A DNA stretch of 64,000 nt from assembly GCF_945859705.1 (NCBI RefSeq), contig NC_079136.1:78740867-78804866 (forward strand). Direction: 5' to 3'. The notes beneath the pieces are model-generated. The model was given only the letters and a program-made list of their open reading frames with translations. It was not told where the DNA came from and made no database searches. This stretch comes from Episyrphus balteatus. Taxonomy: Eukaryota; Arthropoda; Insecta; Diptera; Syrphidae. Positions within the stretch are counted from its first letter, which is position 1. Each line of letters begins with the position of its first letter. Both the position numbers and the translations under genes were made by a program. Below, one piece after another: positions 33,857 to 44,559 of the stretch.

Positions 33857-35565
33857 ATTAGCCCAGGGAAATTAGTAATTTAAATCGCATTTTTCGCGGG
33901 ACAAAATTTTTTTCATGGAATGTGTTCGGGTGGTTGTCCTTATCATAAAAGTCAATTTGTTGGCATAATTGAGGGTTGGGAACAGCCGCCATCTTGGAAA
34001 AGAGATTGGTATCGTTTTTATTGAATAGCTCCATTGTTATTCATTTTAACAAAAAATGACAAAGGTAAGACTTATTAACAATAAAATTATCTAAGAAATG
34101 ATATACAAAACAATTCCGTGAGTTGATTAAATAAAATTTTATAGTTGGTCAAAGTGCGGGTTTGTATCGCAAGGTTGGGACAAAATGACATTTTTTCATA
34201 TATCTGACGAACTTTTGATTTGTTTGGATAATTCTTCAAGAATGGATTGTAGTACTTATAATTACCTATAAAATGAGCCCACAATCGTTATTGTCACCAT
34301 CGTATTGTAGAAGTAATCTAACTCCGAATCTCTCCATGTACTAGTCAAAAGTAAGAAAAAAGCTGTTTTTTTGCAAGTAGGCCGAGAAAATTTTGGGAGT
34401 AGAGGTATAACCAAAATATAAGTACGCAGTTTTGCAGCCATACGCGTGTTAATGTCGATTTCAAAGGTCTGACAACTCTAATTTTGTGCTTTATACGGTT
34501 TTTGGGGGGTTAAATAACGTAAGTTTTCCAGTTAATGTGAATGGGATAAATTTATACTATTTGAAATTATAAATATACAAGCTGATGCTCTATTATTTTT
34601 CCTAAATCTGAACACCCCAATCTTGAGGATGTGACCAATAGAACTATATATAAGCCGTTTATACGATTATGTTTTAGAAACTTTTTTTGTTTAGATTTTT
34701 GTTTGTTTATTTGAATTGAAAAGCCTGATATGGTTAGTTAAAAAAGCTTATATCGTGAGTTCTATTAACCCCATAGCTGAGATTGAGGTGTCCAGATTTA
34801 GGAAAAATAATAGAGCATCAGCTTGTATATTTATAATTTCAAATAGTATAAATTTAGCCCATTCACATTAACTGGAAAACTTACGTTATTTAACCCCCCA
34901 AAAACCGTATAAAGCACAAAATTAGAGTTGTCAGACCTTTGAAATCGACATTAACACGCGTATGGCTGCAAAACTGCGTACTTATATTTTGGTTAAACCT
35001 CTACTCCCAAAATTTTCTCGGCCTACTAGCAAAAAAACAGCTTTTTTCTTACTTTTGACTAGTACATGGAGAGTTTCGGAGTTAGATTACTTCTACAATA
35101 CGATGGTGACAATAACGATTGTGGGCTCATTTTATAGGTAATTATAAGTACTACAATTCATTCTTGAAGAATTATCCAAACAAATCAAAAGTTCGTCAGA
35201 TATATGAAAAAATGTCATTTTGTCCCAACCTTGCGATACAAACCCGCACTTTGACCAACTATAAAATTTTATTTAATCAACTCACGGAATTGTTTTGTAT
35301 ATCATTTCTTAGATAATTTTATTGTTAATAAGTCTTACCATTGTCATTTTTTGTTAAAATGAATAACAATGGAGCTATTCAATAAAAACGATACCAATCT
35401 CTTTTCCAAGATGGCGGCTGTTCCCAACCTCCAATTATGCCAACAAATTGACTTTTATGATAAGGACAACCACCCGAACACATTTCATGAAAAAAATGTT
35501 GTCCCGCGAAAAATGCGATTTCATGCCCATATTTTGACTAATTTCCCTGAGCTATATTGCTATTT
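33857..35565. mobile_element. 1.7-kb foldback element
   Basis: The arms (about 33857-34660 and 34740-35565) are near-identical inverted copies of about 800 bp around a spacer of about 80 bp. Marker blocks are CGCATTTTTCGCGGGACAA and its mirror TTGTCCCGCGAAAAATGCG, and ACAATAACGATTGTGGGCTC against GAGCCCACAATCGTTATTGT. The two 65-residue frames at 34284-34087 (minus) and 35119-35316 (plus) are mirror images of each other, with one difference, and are not independent genes. No terminal duplication was found. Confidence 0.75.
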
Positions 35566-35569
35566 TCTG

Positions 35570-37400
35570 GAAAAACGCCTCTAACGATGTTGACAAAATT
35601 TTGCTCACGTCATATGAAAAAATGCGTTTTCGTAAAAAACATTTGTTAGTCTTTTCGAGTCTTTTCGTATATCAGCCAAATTCGCTTTATACAAAGATAT
35701 TTCCTATAACCTTTCATTAACTGTTTCTAAAAAAGAGTTTCTCAAAGGTATAATGCACAAATTTCAAATGGAACTATTTTCTCATTTCTATTTTCAATGC
35801 GTTACATATTGCTCATATTGTTCTTCAGATGAAGAGGTAATACTTTTTTTTTGCCTATATTTGAAGGAGATTGGGACCTCCTTTTAATGAACAAAATAGA
35901 AATTCAAATGAAACACAAATAAGAACAAAACCGTATTTTTACAGCTTTTTTTTTGTATATATCAGTTGAGTTTACCTTTAATAACAACACAAAACAAGAC
36001 AATCAGAAATGTATATATTCTCTATTAAGAGAAAGACCGAAAATACAAAAAACAAAAAGTTACGAAAGTGCTATTTTGTCATCACCTTAAAACTACCGAT
36101 AGTTATAGAAAGGACGAATATTTTTCTCATTCACGGAATTCTTAATTTAAAGAAAACCAGTGTTTTCTTTAGCCGTTACTACTTACCTCTGTTATTTCTA
36201 ATCCTGTTCCGCCTTATTAAAAAAATATTCATCGTTTCATAAACTTTTTTAGAGTGGTCGTTTCGGGTCTTATTCCATTCAGCATTGTAAAGTACTTAAA
36301 AATATTGTCCGCAAGGCCCGATTGTATAAAGCTGAATTTTCTAACTCCTCCCTTACATAACTAAACTATACGGTTTTGAAAAAGGCTAACCCAACAAAAA
36401 AAGAGCACGTATACGCCTAAAAAAAACTCTGGCCTAAGATGCTACTACAACACCCTTATCAAAATTAAAAAAACACTTGTACTCAACAATTGAGCAAATT
36501 ATTTATCTTTTCGTCATCGTCATAGTTAATAAATAGTTAATAAATGAGCACAAAATTTTTAAATATTTCTTCGTGCATTTTATTACGTAATTATTTTAAA
36601 GTTACAAAACTGTTTTGTTTGTATAATTTTAGTCGCCAATCAAATTTAGTTTACAAAACAATAATTTCGATTAAAAACTTTCTTTTTTAATACATAGTAT
36701 TCAAAAAGTTAAACAAAGCAAAAATAAATTAGATATCTAACCTCACTGGTATCTACTTCAAAAACAACAAAAAAAAAACGGAGGAATTTTTCTTTTTGAT
36801 GATGGGTTTTCCACAAATATTAATTTCAAAAAAACTACAAAGCCATTCAAAAACTTTATACACCTAGATAAAAATACGATAAAACGATGCGAAGGGCAAT
36901 GTGGATAGCTTGAGGGTGTCTTCCCTTATTTAAATTCAATATAAGGGTGCATGAGCCATGACCCGTACGCTTGAAACATTCCCTTATCCAGGCACTCCGA
37001 TGCTGACTTGTTCAATTGTAAGTTATGAGCACGCACTTGACGGCGAATTTTCTACTAAACCTTTGTAATCTTTATTTTTTTTTTATTAATTCCATCTCTC
37101 AAACATTTTGACTTTTAACCATTATGGGTTTTTTTATTTTTCTAAAGGATGAATTTTTGATATTAGGTAGAAAACTTTTTTAACCAATCCTTGTGGGTTA
37201 AGGATGGAAATCTAAAATTGTATAGGTATTCTGCGATGGTATTTATGATGAATTCGGGTTGCTCTTGTTGTTCTATAATATTCATGATATTCCATCAGTT
37301 TGACTTTAGTTATAGTTATGTGATGTGCTTTGTATATAAAAGTAACCGAAATAATGTCAATCTAATATCTAAATATTTATACATTTCCATTACAATATAA
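35570..37400. other. AT-rich stretch, no recognised feature
   Basis: No repeats with clear ends and no coding frame that I recognise. The part from 36890 to 37040 is less AT-rich (GGCAATGTGGATAGCTTGAG, CATGAGCCATGACCCGTACG) and not obviously repetitive. Confidence 0.5.
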
Positions 37401-37424
37401 AAGTTGGTCTGTGGCTAAGGAAAG

Positions 37425-37900
37425 GAGGTAAATTACGCGAGGGGGCGCCGCCGGGCGGGAAAGAGGAAACGGTTCCAAGCGAAACTTTTATGGCGCTCGT
37501 TCTTGCGGGCTTAAATATATTATTTTATGTTGTTGATGGTAATTCCTACTCACAAAAGATCTGTGGAATTTCAGGAATTTCAATTAATTCCCATAATTCC
37601 CCTTCCAAAGAGGGGAAGGTCTATGGCTTTTTACTGGGTACTGGCGCTGGCTTCTGGTTCTGGTGTGTATAAAGTTGGTGCTGTTCTGTTGGCATATTAT
37701 AAACAGAACACAATTTATGTTTTTATACGTTGTGAACTTTCTATAGATGCGGCTGCCTCCTCAGGAAAAATACAGGACCTAGCACCATTACAATGTGCGC
37801 TCTCATTTTTTGGCAAGGATAACAGCTCTAACAGCACATCACATGGATGCTTTGGGCCACAGGGGTGGTTGGTGATTTCAATTATTTACACTTAGTTTAC
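37425..37900. other. GC-rich patch and overlapping plus-strand ORFs, unassigned
   Basis: At 37436-37480 the sequence is exceptionally GC-rich for this window (GCGAGGGGGCGCCGCCGGGC, then GGGAAAGAGG). Downstream, a plus-strand frame at 37527-37895 encodes 122 residues (MLLMVIPTHKRSVEFQEF at the start) and overlaps another frame at 37490-37672. I recognise no domain and see no splice or promoter evidence. It could be a non-coding exon, a regulatory patch, or an old insertion. Confidence 0.25.
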
Positions 37901-38604
37901 AAAATGTTACAACGTTGTTGGCAAAACGATTACGAACATAATTTATTGGCTAAGGATGAGAATGAAAATGACGCCAAGAATAGAAAGAGGAAGCTTATTT
38001 AAATTGCACTTGTGTGTTTGGTTCGGGGGATATAATGTATATTCATATAATACCTAACAAGAAATTAGCTTCTAGAAAAGTGAACGATTATATTGAGGGA
38101 GGGGTTGAGGTTTTGAAGTGCATCTTTGGAAAGAAAAGATTTAGTGTTGTCTTATTTATGTTAAATATAATTTAAAATAAAAAGAAAAGGTGCCTTTAAC
38201 TAAAATATGCTGTAAATTAGAACATTGTGTAAATATAGAAAATAAGTCTCATAATTTAGCATGAAATCTTTCATTTAGTCTGTCTGTTTTTTTAATTAGC
38301 TAGACCCTAATTGTGAAATCGAAAAAAAAAACGTCAAAAGCAATGTCTTAAAAATGGTCCTAGTCTAAATATTTTTTAGGTCATGAAAGTTCAATGTTTG
38401 AAGGGTTTTATAGCTTTGCCGACGATAGAATCTAACTATGTATTTTTACCGGTTTTTCACAAAAGCATACAACAATTTTGTTTAATATGAAAATGAAAAC
38501 GATTTTATATTTTTCAGCCATTGTTCATTTTTGTTAAAAAGACATCCTTTGTTTTTCGCAGGAAGCTGACATTTTCATATGATTTAATGCATTAAAAATG
38601 AGTA

Positions 38605-39294
38605 GGGGAAAGGTGCGAACAGTGAGACACCTTTTTTTTTAAATTGGTATATCTTAGAATGTCTTCAAGATAGCTTAACCAAACTTTGAAGTCAGTTTAA
38701 GACATATTTTATCTTAATGTTGCAAAAAAATTTGTAGTTAAAAAATGAATGAGAGCATCACATTGGACTAAATGTCTAAAATGTAGAAAAAGTCAAAGCG
38801 TCTCACTGTTTGCAAGGGGTGCGATCAGTGAGACAATCAAAGGTGAAACAAATTAACGAAACTGTCAAATAATTAGGTAATTGACAAGTATATAATTAAT
38901 TAATTTATGTTACTCTAACCCATTTTTTTTTCAAAAAAAGCCAAAAAAAAAAACAAAAAAAAAAACTCTACGAAATCATATTGAAATCATGTTAAAATAA
39001 AAGATTTTTTTTTAAATATTTTGTTCTTTTTCGTCGGCTACAGGTCTGATTTGAATATATATTTTTATATATTATTTATATATTCAAATCAGACCTGTAG
39101 CCGACGAAAAAGAACAAAATATTTTAATAAAGAAAGGTCACGAAATAAGGAAGAATTGATTTTTTTTAAATATATGTCTCAATGTTTGCTTTTTAAAAAT
39201 AATGTCTCACTGTTTACTTTTTGTCATTTTTCGGAAAAATATAAAATTACAAAAAACGGAAAGGAATTCTAAGTACATTGTTCGCACCTTTCCC
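38605..39294. mobile_element. element with GGGGAAAGGTGCGAACA ends
   Basis: The left end GGGGAAAGGTGCGAACAGTG, then AGACACC, faces right end TGTTCGCACCTTTCCC. The left end follows TA (38603-38604). Inner copies of the subterminal motif occur at about 38805-38835 (CGTCTCACTGTTTGC, GTGCGATCAGTGAGACAATC) and 39175-39220 (GTCTCAATGTTTGC, GTCTCACTGTTTAC). The layout resembles the 31883 element though the sequence differs. It contains the perfect hairpin at 39014-39124. Confidence 0.6.
39014..39124. repeat. perfect 48-bp hairpin with 15-nt loop
   Basis: The arms 39014-39061 and 39077-39124 are exact reverse complements by eye. They carry TTTTCGTCGGCTACAGGTCT and its mirror AGACCTGTAGCCGACGAAAA. The loop is A/T only. 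It lies inside the element at 38605-39294. Confidence 0.85.
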
Positions 39295-39691
39295 GTTATC
39301 ATAGAAGTATCATACGGGCTCAAAAAAGAGTAAATACAAAATTTTCAATATTGGAAAGAATTCAACTAACTGAGTTTGAATCGGTCAGTGTTAAGGCAAC
39401 GTTAGGGAACTGAATTTTGGTCTTGTGTCTCATTTGAGTGGGAAATAGGTCCCAAAAATAAAAATTAGGTGTTATGTCCCTGCGCATGCAATGCAATTTT
39501 TGAAGGATACAACTTCAATTTGCTTAATCACAATACGTTTGGAAAGTTGAACAATGGACATGGAGGCAGAGTATGCAGACGATGTGACGAGCGATTTGCC
39601 CAACGCTGTTTGACAAAAACCGTGACTTACGCATACACAGGAAAATAATACAATCCTAAATAAAAAATAAAATGATACTTCATAATCGACT

Positions 39692-39815
39692 CTAGCGAGG
39701 TTGAAATTTTTCGGATTTCATACTAGTACTAGATTTCATACCTGTCAGAAACACACCTCATAGTATGAAATCGGAGAATTTTCCGCTCCGACGCCGAAGC
39801 GACGGATACCTCGCT
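39692..39815. mobile_element. short inverted-repeat element with TAGCGAGGT ends
   Basis: TAGCGAGGTTGAAATTTTTC faces ATACCTCGCTA, with an inner mirror pair CGGATTTCATACTA and TAGTATGAAATCGG. About 124 bp, non-coding. Confidence 0.5.
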
Positions 39816-41699
39816 AAGACCGTATATTTTACTAACGATTTAACTCCAGTTGTAAGATCAGCTGCATTCCATTGTTTTGAAAGAATTCATTTCTGTTAAT
39901 CCTTTTGAGCCTAGCGTTACTCTCATAAAACATTATTTAAAAATTCTTAAAAAATATTCCATTAAATAATTTTTTAGGTTTTGATGAATTAATTGAAAGA
40001 TACTAGATACTGTCTAGTTACTGGGATTAATACAAAAAGTTAGTCAAACATCATACTTTTAATTGTTTTTTTTTAATCGAAAAAGGGACTGAAATGCACA
40101 TTTTTTTTGCTAAAAGTTTTTTTTATATGGTCATAATTTTGAAAAATATAAATATAAACAAAATATTTTCTCATTTGTTTGGTTTTTTTTGGTGGCCATC
40201 ATAGACAGTGTGTGTATCTAACTTAAATGGAACATGAGAGATGAGAGTAACACATTAGTTTTGCTAATTATTATTTTGGAAAATAACTTTTTGCTAGAAT
40301 AATGACTTCTAAGAAATAACAAAATGACACCAAGTGACCATGATTCACAAAGATTTATACTATATTTTCTGAAAATATCAAATTTTAATTTTTGGAACGA
40401 TATAGGTTTTTTTGAAGCCAAAGTTGAGCATTTTCCAAAAACATAAATTTTCAAATTAAGTAAGTTTTTCTTAGAAGACATTTTTCTAGGGCAATGATAA
40501 TTATTTCATGGTATCGGAAGGGTTCATACTTTAATTAAAAAAAAAAAATTAATCCTGGATTTGTATACCGTATTAACGCAGAGCGCAGGTGAAAATCGTA
40601 AAATTGAAGAAAAATTGTGAACATTTCAGATGGTAACCATTTTGTTTGTAATTGTTCTGGTTCAGTTTTATTTTTTTACATGAAATACACACCTTTCAAA
40701 AAAAAGTATCAACCATTTCAATGGTTGGTAAAAAGCTACAACCCGTTACGCACCAGTGTGAAATTGATCGAATTTTTTACTTCGGATGGGTACTGATCAG
40801 AAACTAAACAGTCAAAAAAATAAATCGTGGTGGTAGTACCTCAAAGATTAACCTCAATTTTTTTTTATTATAATTAAAAATCATGCCGCACACCATATTT
40901 GTTGATTTCATATGGAATGACTCTATTCGTACTTCTTAGTGGTAATGTGTTTGACACGATAATACTGAAAAAATAACAAAAAAAAATGTTTAAATATTGA
41001 TATTAATAGTGTGGTTTCGAAAGGGTTAAGGAGACAGGGTATTTAATTTTATATATTAATTTTTTTAACCGAATTCATAAAATTGAGGAAGCTATGTGTA
41101 TTTTTATACTTTACTTATGAATGTTTTATAGCAATGTTGTGGAAACTTTTAATCGCTTACCATATACAACCCACGTTTTCAATTCTCAGGTTTTCGAATT
41201 TTGTAAATATAATTTACGAGGCAACACTGCAGATTTGTTTTCAAGTTTGTTAATATTTTTGAAGTGAAAACTTCTTTAGTATCGTAGTGATTTGAAACAA
41301 GATGAAACGAAAACGCGACACGACTTCAACTTGTTATAACTTTTTTGTTTTAATAGATAGATGAATGAAATTTGTACTGTAAATAGGTAATTAAATAAAT
41401 TATAACTGTACAAAACTTCAATTAATTTCATATTCAAAATTCGGAGATAACGGTAAAAAGATGTTCTTTTCCAACACACGTTATATCTTTTGATCTAGTG
41501 CACATACAAATTAGATTTAACTTTAATACGCTTGTTGATAACATAACCTTTTATTTGGTATATCACACATAACGTTACGTGCTCCACAAGTTACACAATC
41601 TTAAATTGAAAAAAATTTAAAAATACCTCAAAACACCTGTGGAGATCTGTTGGCGATGACCAGCCACCAGTGTAGGAAGTACCGTAATCTCAGTCTGGA

Positions 41700-42240
41700 A
41701 ATTCGACATGGTTGACTTTAAAAAATTCTAACTTCTCTTGTTGACATCTTTGAAATAAGATTTATGAATCATTATACAAGGTGAAACAATAAGCTTTCAC
41801 ATGGTATAAAACTTTTCAGAGGTTGTCAAACAAAAAAATTGATTTAATAGCATGAGAACATAAAAATAAATGTTTTTTTTTGCTTTTTGGATGAAATTTC
41901 ATCGAGTTTAAAAAATTCTAGCTCTGTTTGTAGATGTTTCATACACCTGATCGATATATACATTTTGAGCTAAGACAATAAGCTTTCAGATGGTATAACA
42001 TTTTGTATAGGTTGTTAGAGAAAAAATGCATTTAATAGCGTGAGAAGACAAAAATACGTAATTTTTTCGCGTTTTTTGATGGAAATTGATCGAGTTCAAA
42101 AAATTCTAGCTCTTTTTGTAGATGTCTCATAGACCTAATCGATATATATATATTTTGAGCTTAGACAATAAGCTTTTAGATGATATAAAATTTATATAGG
42201 TTGTCATTTAAAAAAACATGGATTTGAAGGTGATAGAATA
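41700..42240. repeat. tandem repeat, three units of about 182 bp
   Basis: Each unit carries AAAAAATTCTAGCTCT (first copy CTAACTTCT), TGTAGATGTTTCAT, a TGATCGATATATA-like block, GACAATAAGCTTTCAGATGG, TATAGGTTGTC and ATTTAATAGCATGAGAA. Unit starts are near 41709, 41895 and 42075. Non-coding. Confidence 0.75.
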
Positions 42241-42554
42241 AAAGTAGGTAGATTTTTTCTATTTTTTTTTTTGCAAGAAAAATGATTTCTTAAGGTTTCA
42301 CTTCTACCACGTGTGAATTGCACACATGATTTTTTTTTTATTTTACAGTTACCCCGTTTTCTTCGCTTCGCGTTTTTCCCTTCAAAGTGTTCAAAAGAAG
42401 TGAACAATTGAAATCCAATAAGTTGCAATTCAATTTTTTTTTAAATGTTTCAATTTCAATCAGTTTTTTAAAGGTCCAAAAGTGATTGTTATGGTTAAGC
42501 GTTAAAGGCTAGACTCAAAGCTAATAAATTAAGTTCTTTGACGATAGCTACCAT

Positions 42555-42735
42555 AGTATGCGTGAAAAACGGACGCTTTTGGCTAAGTATACGTGAAAAC
42601 ACTGTGGTTACACTGTGTGTATTTTTCAAATTTTATTCTCGAATACAAAAGAAATTACAACAACACGAAATAAACAAATGGGTTTTGGGGGGTAAAACGT
42701 ACGAAAGTTTCCCATCTCCTTTGTGTATCTTTGCT
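42555..42735. repeat. 180-bp dispersed repeat, copy 2
   Basis: Matches 26993-27172 (see that entry). The plus-strand frame at 42538-42750 coincides with this repeat and is not preserved as an intact frame in copy 1, so I do not call it a gene. Confidence 0.65.
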
Positions 42736-43344
42736 AATTACTTAACATAAAGCAAGAGGGTCATTCCTTATTTATGTTCATTACTCAAAAAAGACGAAAA
42801 AACGTCGGATGCATTTTAGGCAAAGCGCTTTTGATTCTGAACAAAATGCAATATTCCAATCTATCTTAACATGACTATGACTTATTTATTTTCTTAAGAA
42901 CCTTTTCTTATAGGTCTTTACTTTTCCTACCCATTTTCGGAAATGTTGCTTAAACGGGACCTGAATTCTCCTTTCTTCAACGCAGGGCCGGTTTTAGGGG
43001 GGGGGGCAGCCTGGGCCGTCGCCCAGGGGCGCAAGAATTGAGGGGCGCCGCAGGCGCCCCGAACTTTTACAAAAGTTATATAAATAACGAAGTCTTTCCA
43101 ATCGATGTTTTATTCATTTTTACTTTCACAAAGGCGCTCCAATTTTTTCTATTTTACATTTTCAACAGCGCTCGTTTTGTTTGTCCTAAACTTTTTGAAG
43201 AATGAAGGCGCCCCCCCAATTTTGGGTTAATTTGTTTGGCTTCCGGAAGGACAATGGTGTCCAAAATCTTCTTTGAAGAACAAGGCGCCCCAATTTTTTT
43301 GAAAGACTTAGGCAATCCTAATATTCACAGAAGGGAGACGGACA

Positions 43345-43487
43345 GAATCCCGAAATTAAAAATCCAGAAAGCCCAAAATCCAGAAAACCCTAAATCCCGG
43401 AAACCCAAAAACTCGAAACCCCAAAATTCCGAAAACCCAGAATCCCAAAATCCCGAAAAACCAAAATCCCGAAAACCCAAAATCCAG
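43345..43487. repeat. minisatellite AATCCCGAAAACCCA
   Basis: Reiterated AATCCCGAAAACCCAA-type units of about 16 bp (half-units of 8), roughly nine copies with variants. Frames on either strand read Pro/Lys/Asn or Gly/Phe periodicities that simply mirror the repeat. Confidence 0.85.
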
Positions 43488-43550
43488 CCAAAAATTGACA
43501 GCTTCTCCATTTCTCATAAGAACTACGTTCGTGTGTGAGAATAAAAAAAT

Positions 43551-43746
43551 AGGTCTGTTCGTTGTTCTCCCCTCCAGGGCACTCTAAATCATGTCAATTA
43601 ACTGTCAAAAAAATCAGAGTTTCTCGGGTTTTAACTTTTCATCGAACACCTCAGAGCTTTAGTTTAGCGAACATCGAATTTATTATCTCTTGGACAACGA
43701 ATTCGGAGCCACCCAGAGTGCCCTAGAGCTCGCAACGAGCAAACCT
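43551..43746. mobile_element. 196-bp MITE nested in the hAT-like element
   Basis: The left end AGGTCTGTTCGTTG faces right end CAACGAGCAAACCT. A second pair, CCAGGGCACTCTA and AGAGTGCCCTAG, lies just inside. Non-coding. Confidence 0.6.
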
Positions 43747-44559
43747 AATACTTCTAAATGTATGTCGTTTTCGATTGGCCGTCCGGAAGCGTCCGGAATC
43801 ATTCAGAAGCCTGCTGCAAGTTTTTTTTTCTCCTAGTGAAAAAACAAAAAAAAATTATTTGATTTTTCACCAATACAGATATTAAATTTCAGAATTGAGT
43901 GGAAGCGATTCAAACTTTTTTATTGGGTTTCAGAATGAGTGAATCATTGAGTGATTCCAATCGAAAACGATATTAATGTACCTAGTTGAAAAAGTTTTTG
44001 AAAAATTATTGTTCAAATAAAACCAACTGTACCTAGTCTTTAAATGTGTTTTAACAAAAAAGTCAGATATAAAGGTAAACTTGTCAATTGAGCCTAAATG
44101 ACATGATTATTTAATTTTTTTTTTTTTAGTTAACCTTATGTACTTTAATAAACTGCACATTGTTAATAAATGCATTAACAAGTATATGAGAGGTAAGACA
44201 TAATCTGCTATTGCTTTTTTTCGTGATTTTAAAAAATTGTTTTAAAATGAATTTTTTTTGAGAGGCGCCACTTGCAATCTTGCCCAGGGGCGCCGGTAGT
44301 ACTTAAGCCGGCACTGCTTCAACGAGTACCTAAATAGATTTTTTTTTCTAGATCTCTCATTAAAACATACAGCGTAGAATTTAATAATATAACTTGAACT
44401 AATATCTGTCCGGTCCGACGGCAAATAAACAACTCTTATTATCAATACGTTTGAAAGAAATCTGATTTGTAAAGCCTTCAGTATATTCTGGTTGAAAATT
44501 CGATTAGCAACGCTCAAAATTAAATACCGTGAAACCCTAATCGTAATCCACATTTATTC

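Larger units (their letters stand above)
42983..44316. mobile_element. hAT-like element with CAGGGCCGG ends, non-autonomous
   Basis: The left end CAGGGCCGGTTTTAGG faces the right end TTAAGCCGGCACTG. Subterminal GCCCAGGGGCGC appears at both ends in mirrored positions (43020 and 44281). The flanking duplication is CTTCAACG at 42975-42982 and 44317-44324. CAGGG..CACTG ends with 8-bp duplications define hAT elements. The internal GGCGCCCC patches, a minisatellite (43345-43487) and a nested MITE (43551-43746) replace any transposase gene. Confidence 0.85.

Noticed and set aside
34087..35316. Two matching 65-residue ORFs suggesting a small gene family
   Set aside because: They are the same DNA seen in the two inverted arms of one foldback element.
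43236..43538. ORF of 100 codons with Pro/Lys/Asn repeats, and its Phe/Gly-rich opposite frame
   Set aside because: Both are produced by the AATCCCGAAAACCCA array inside a hAT-like element.
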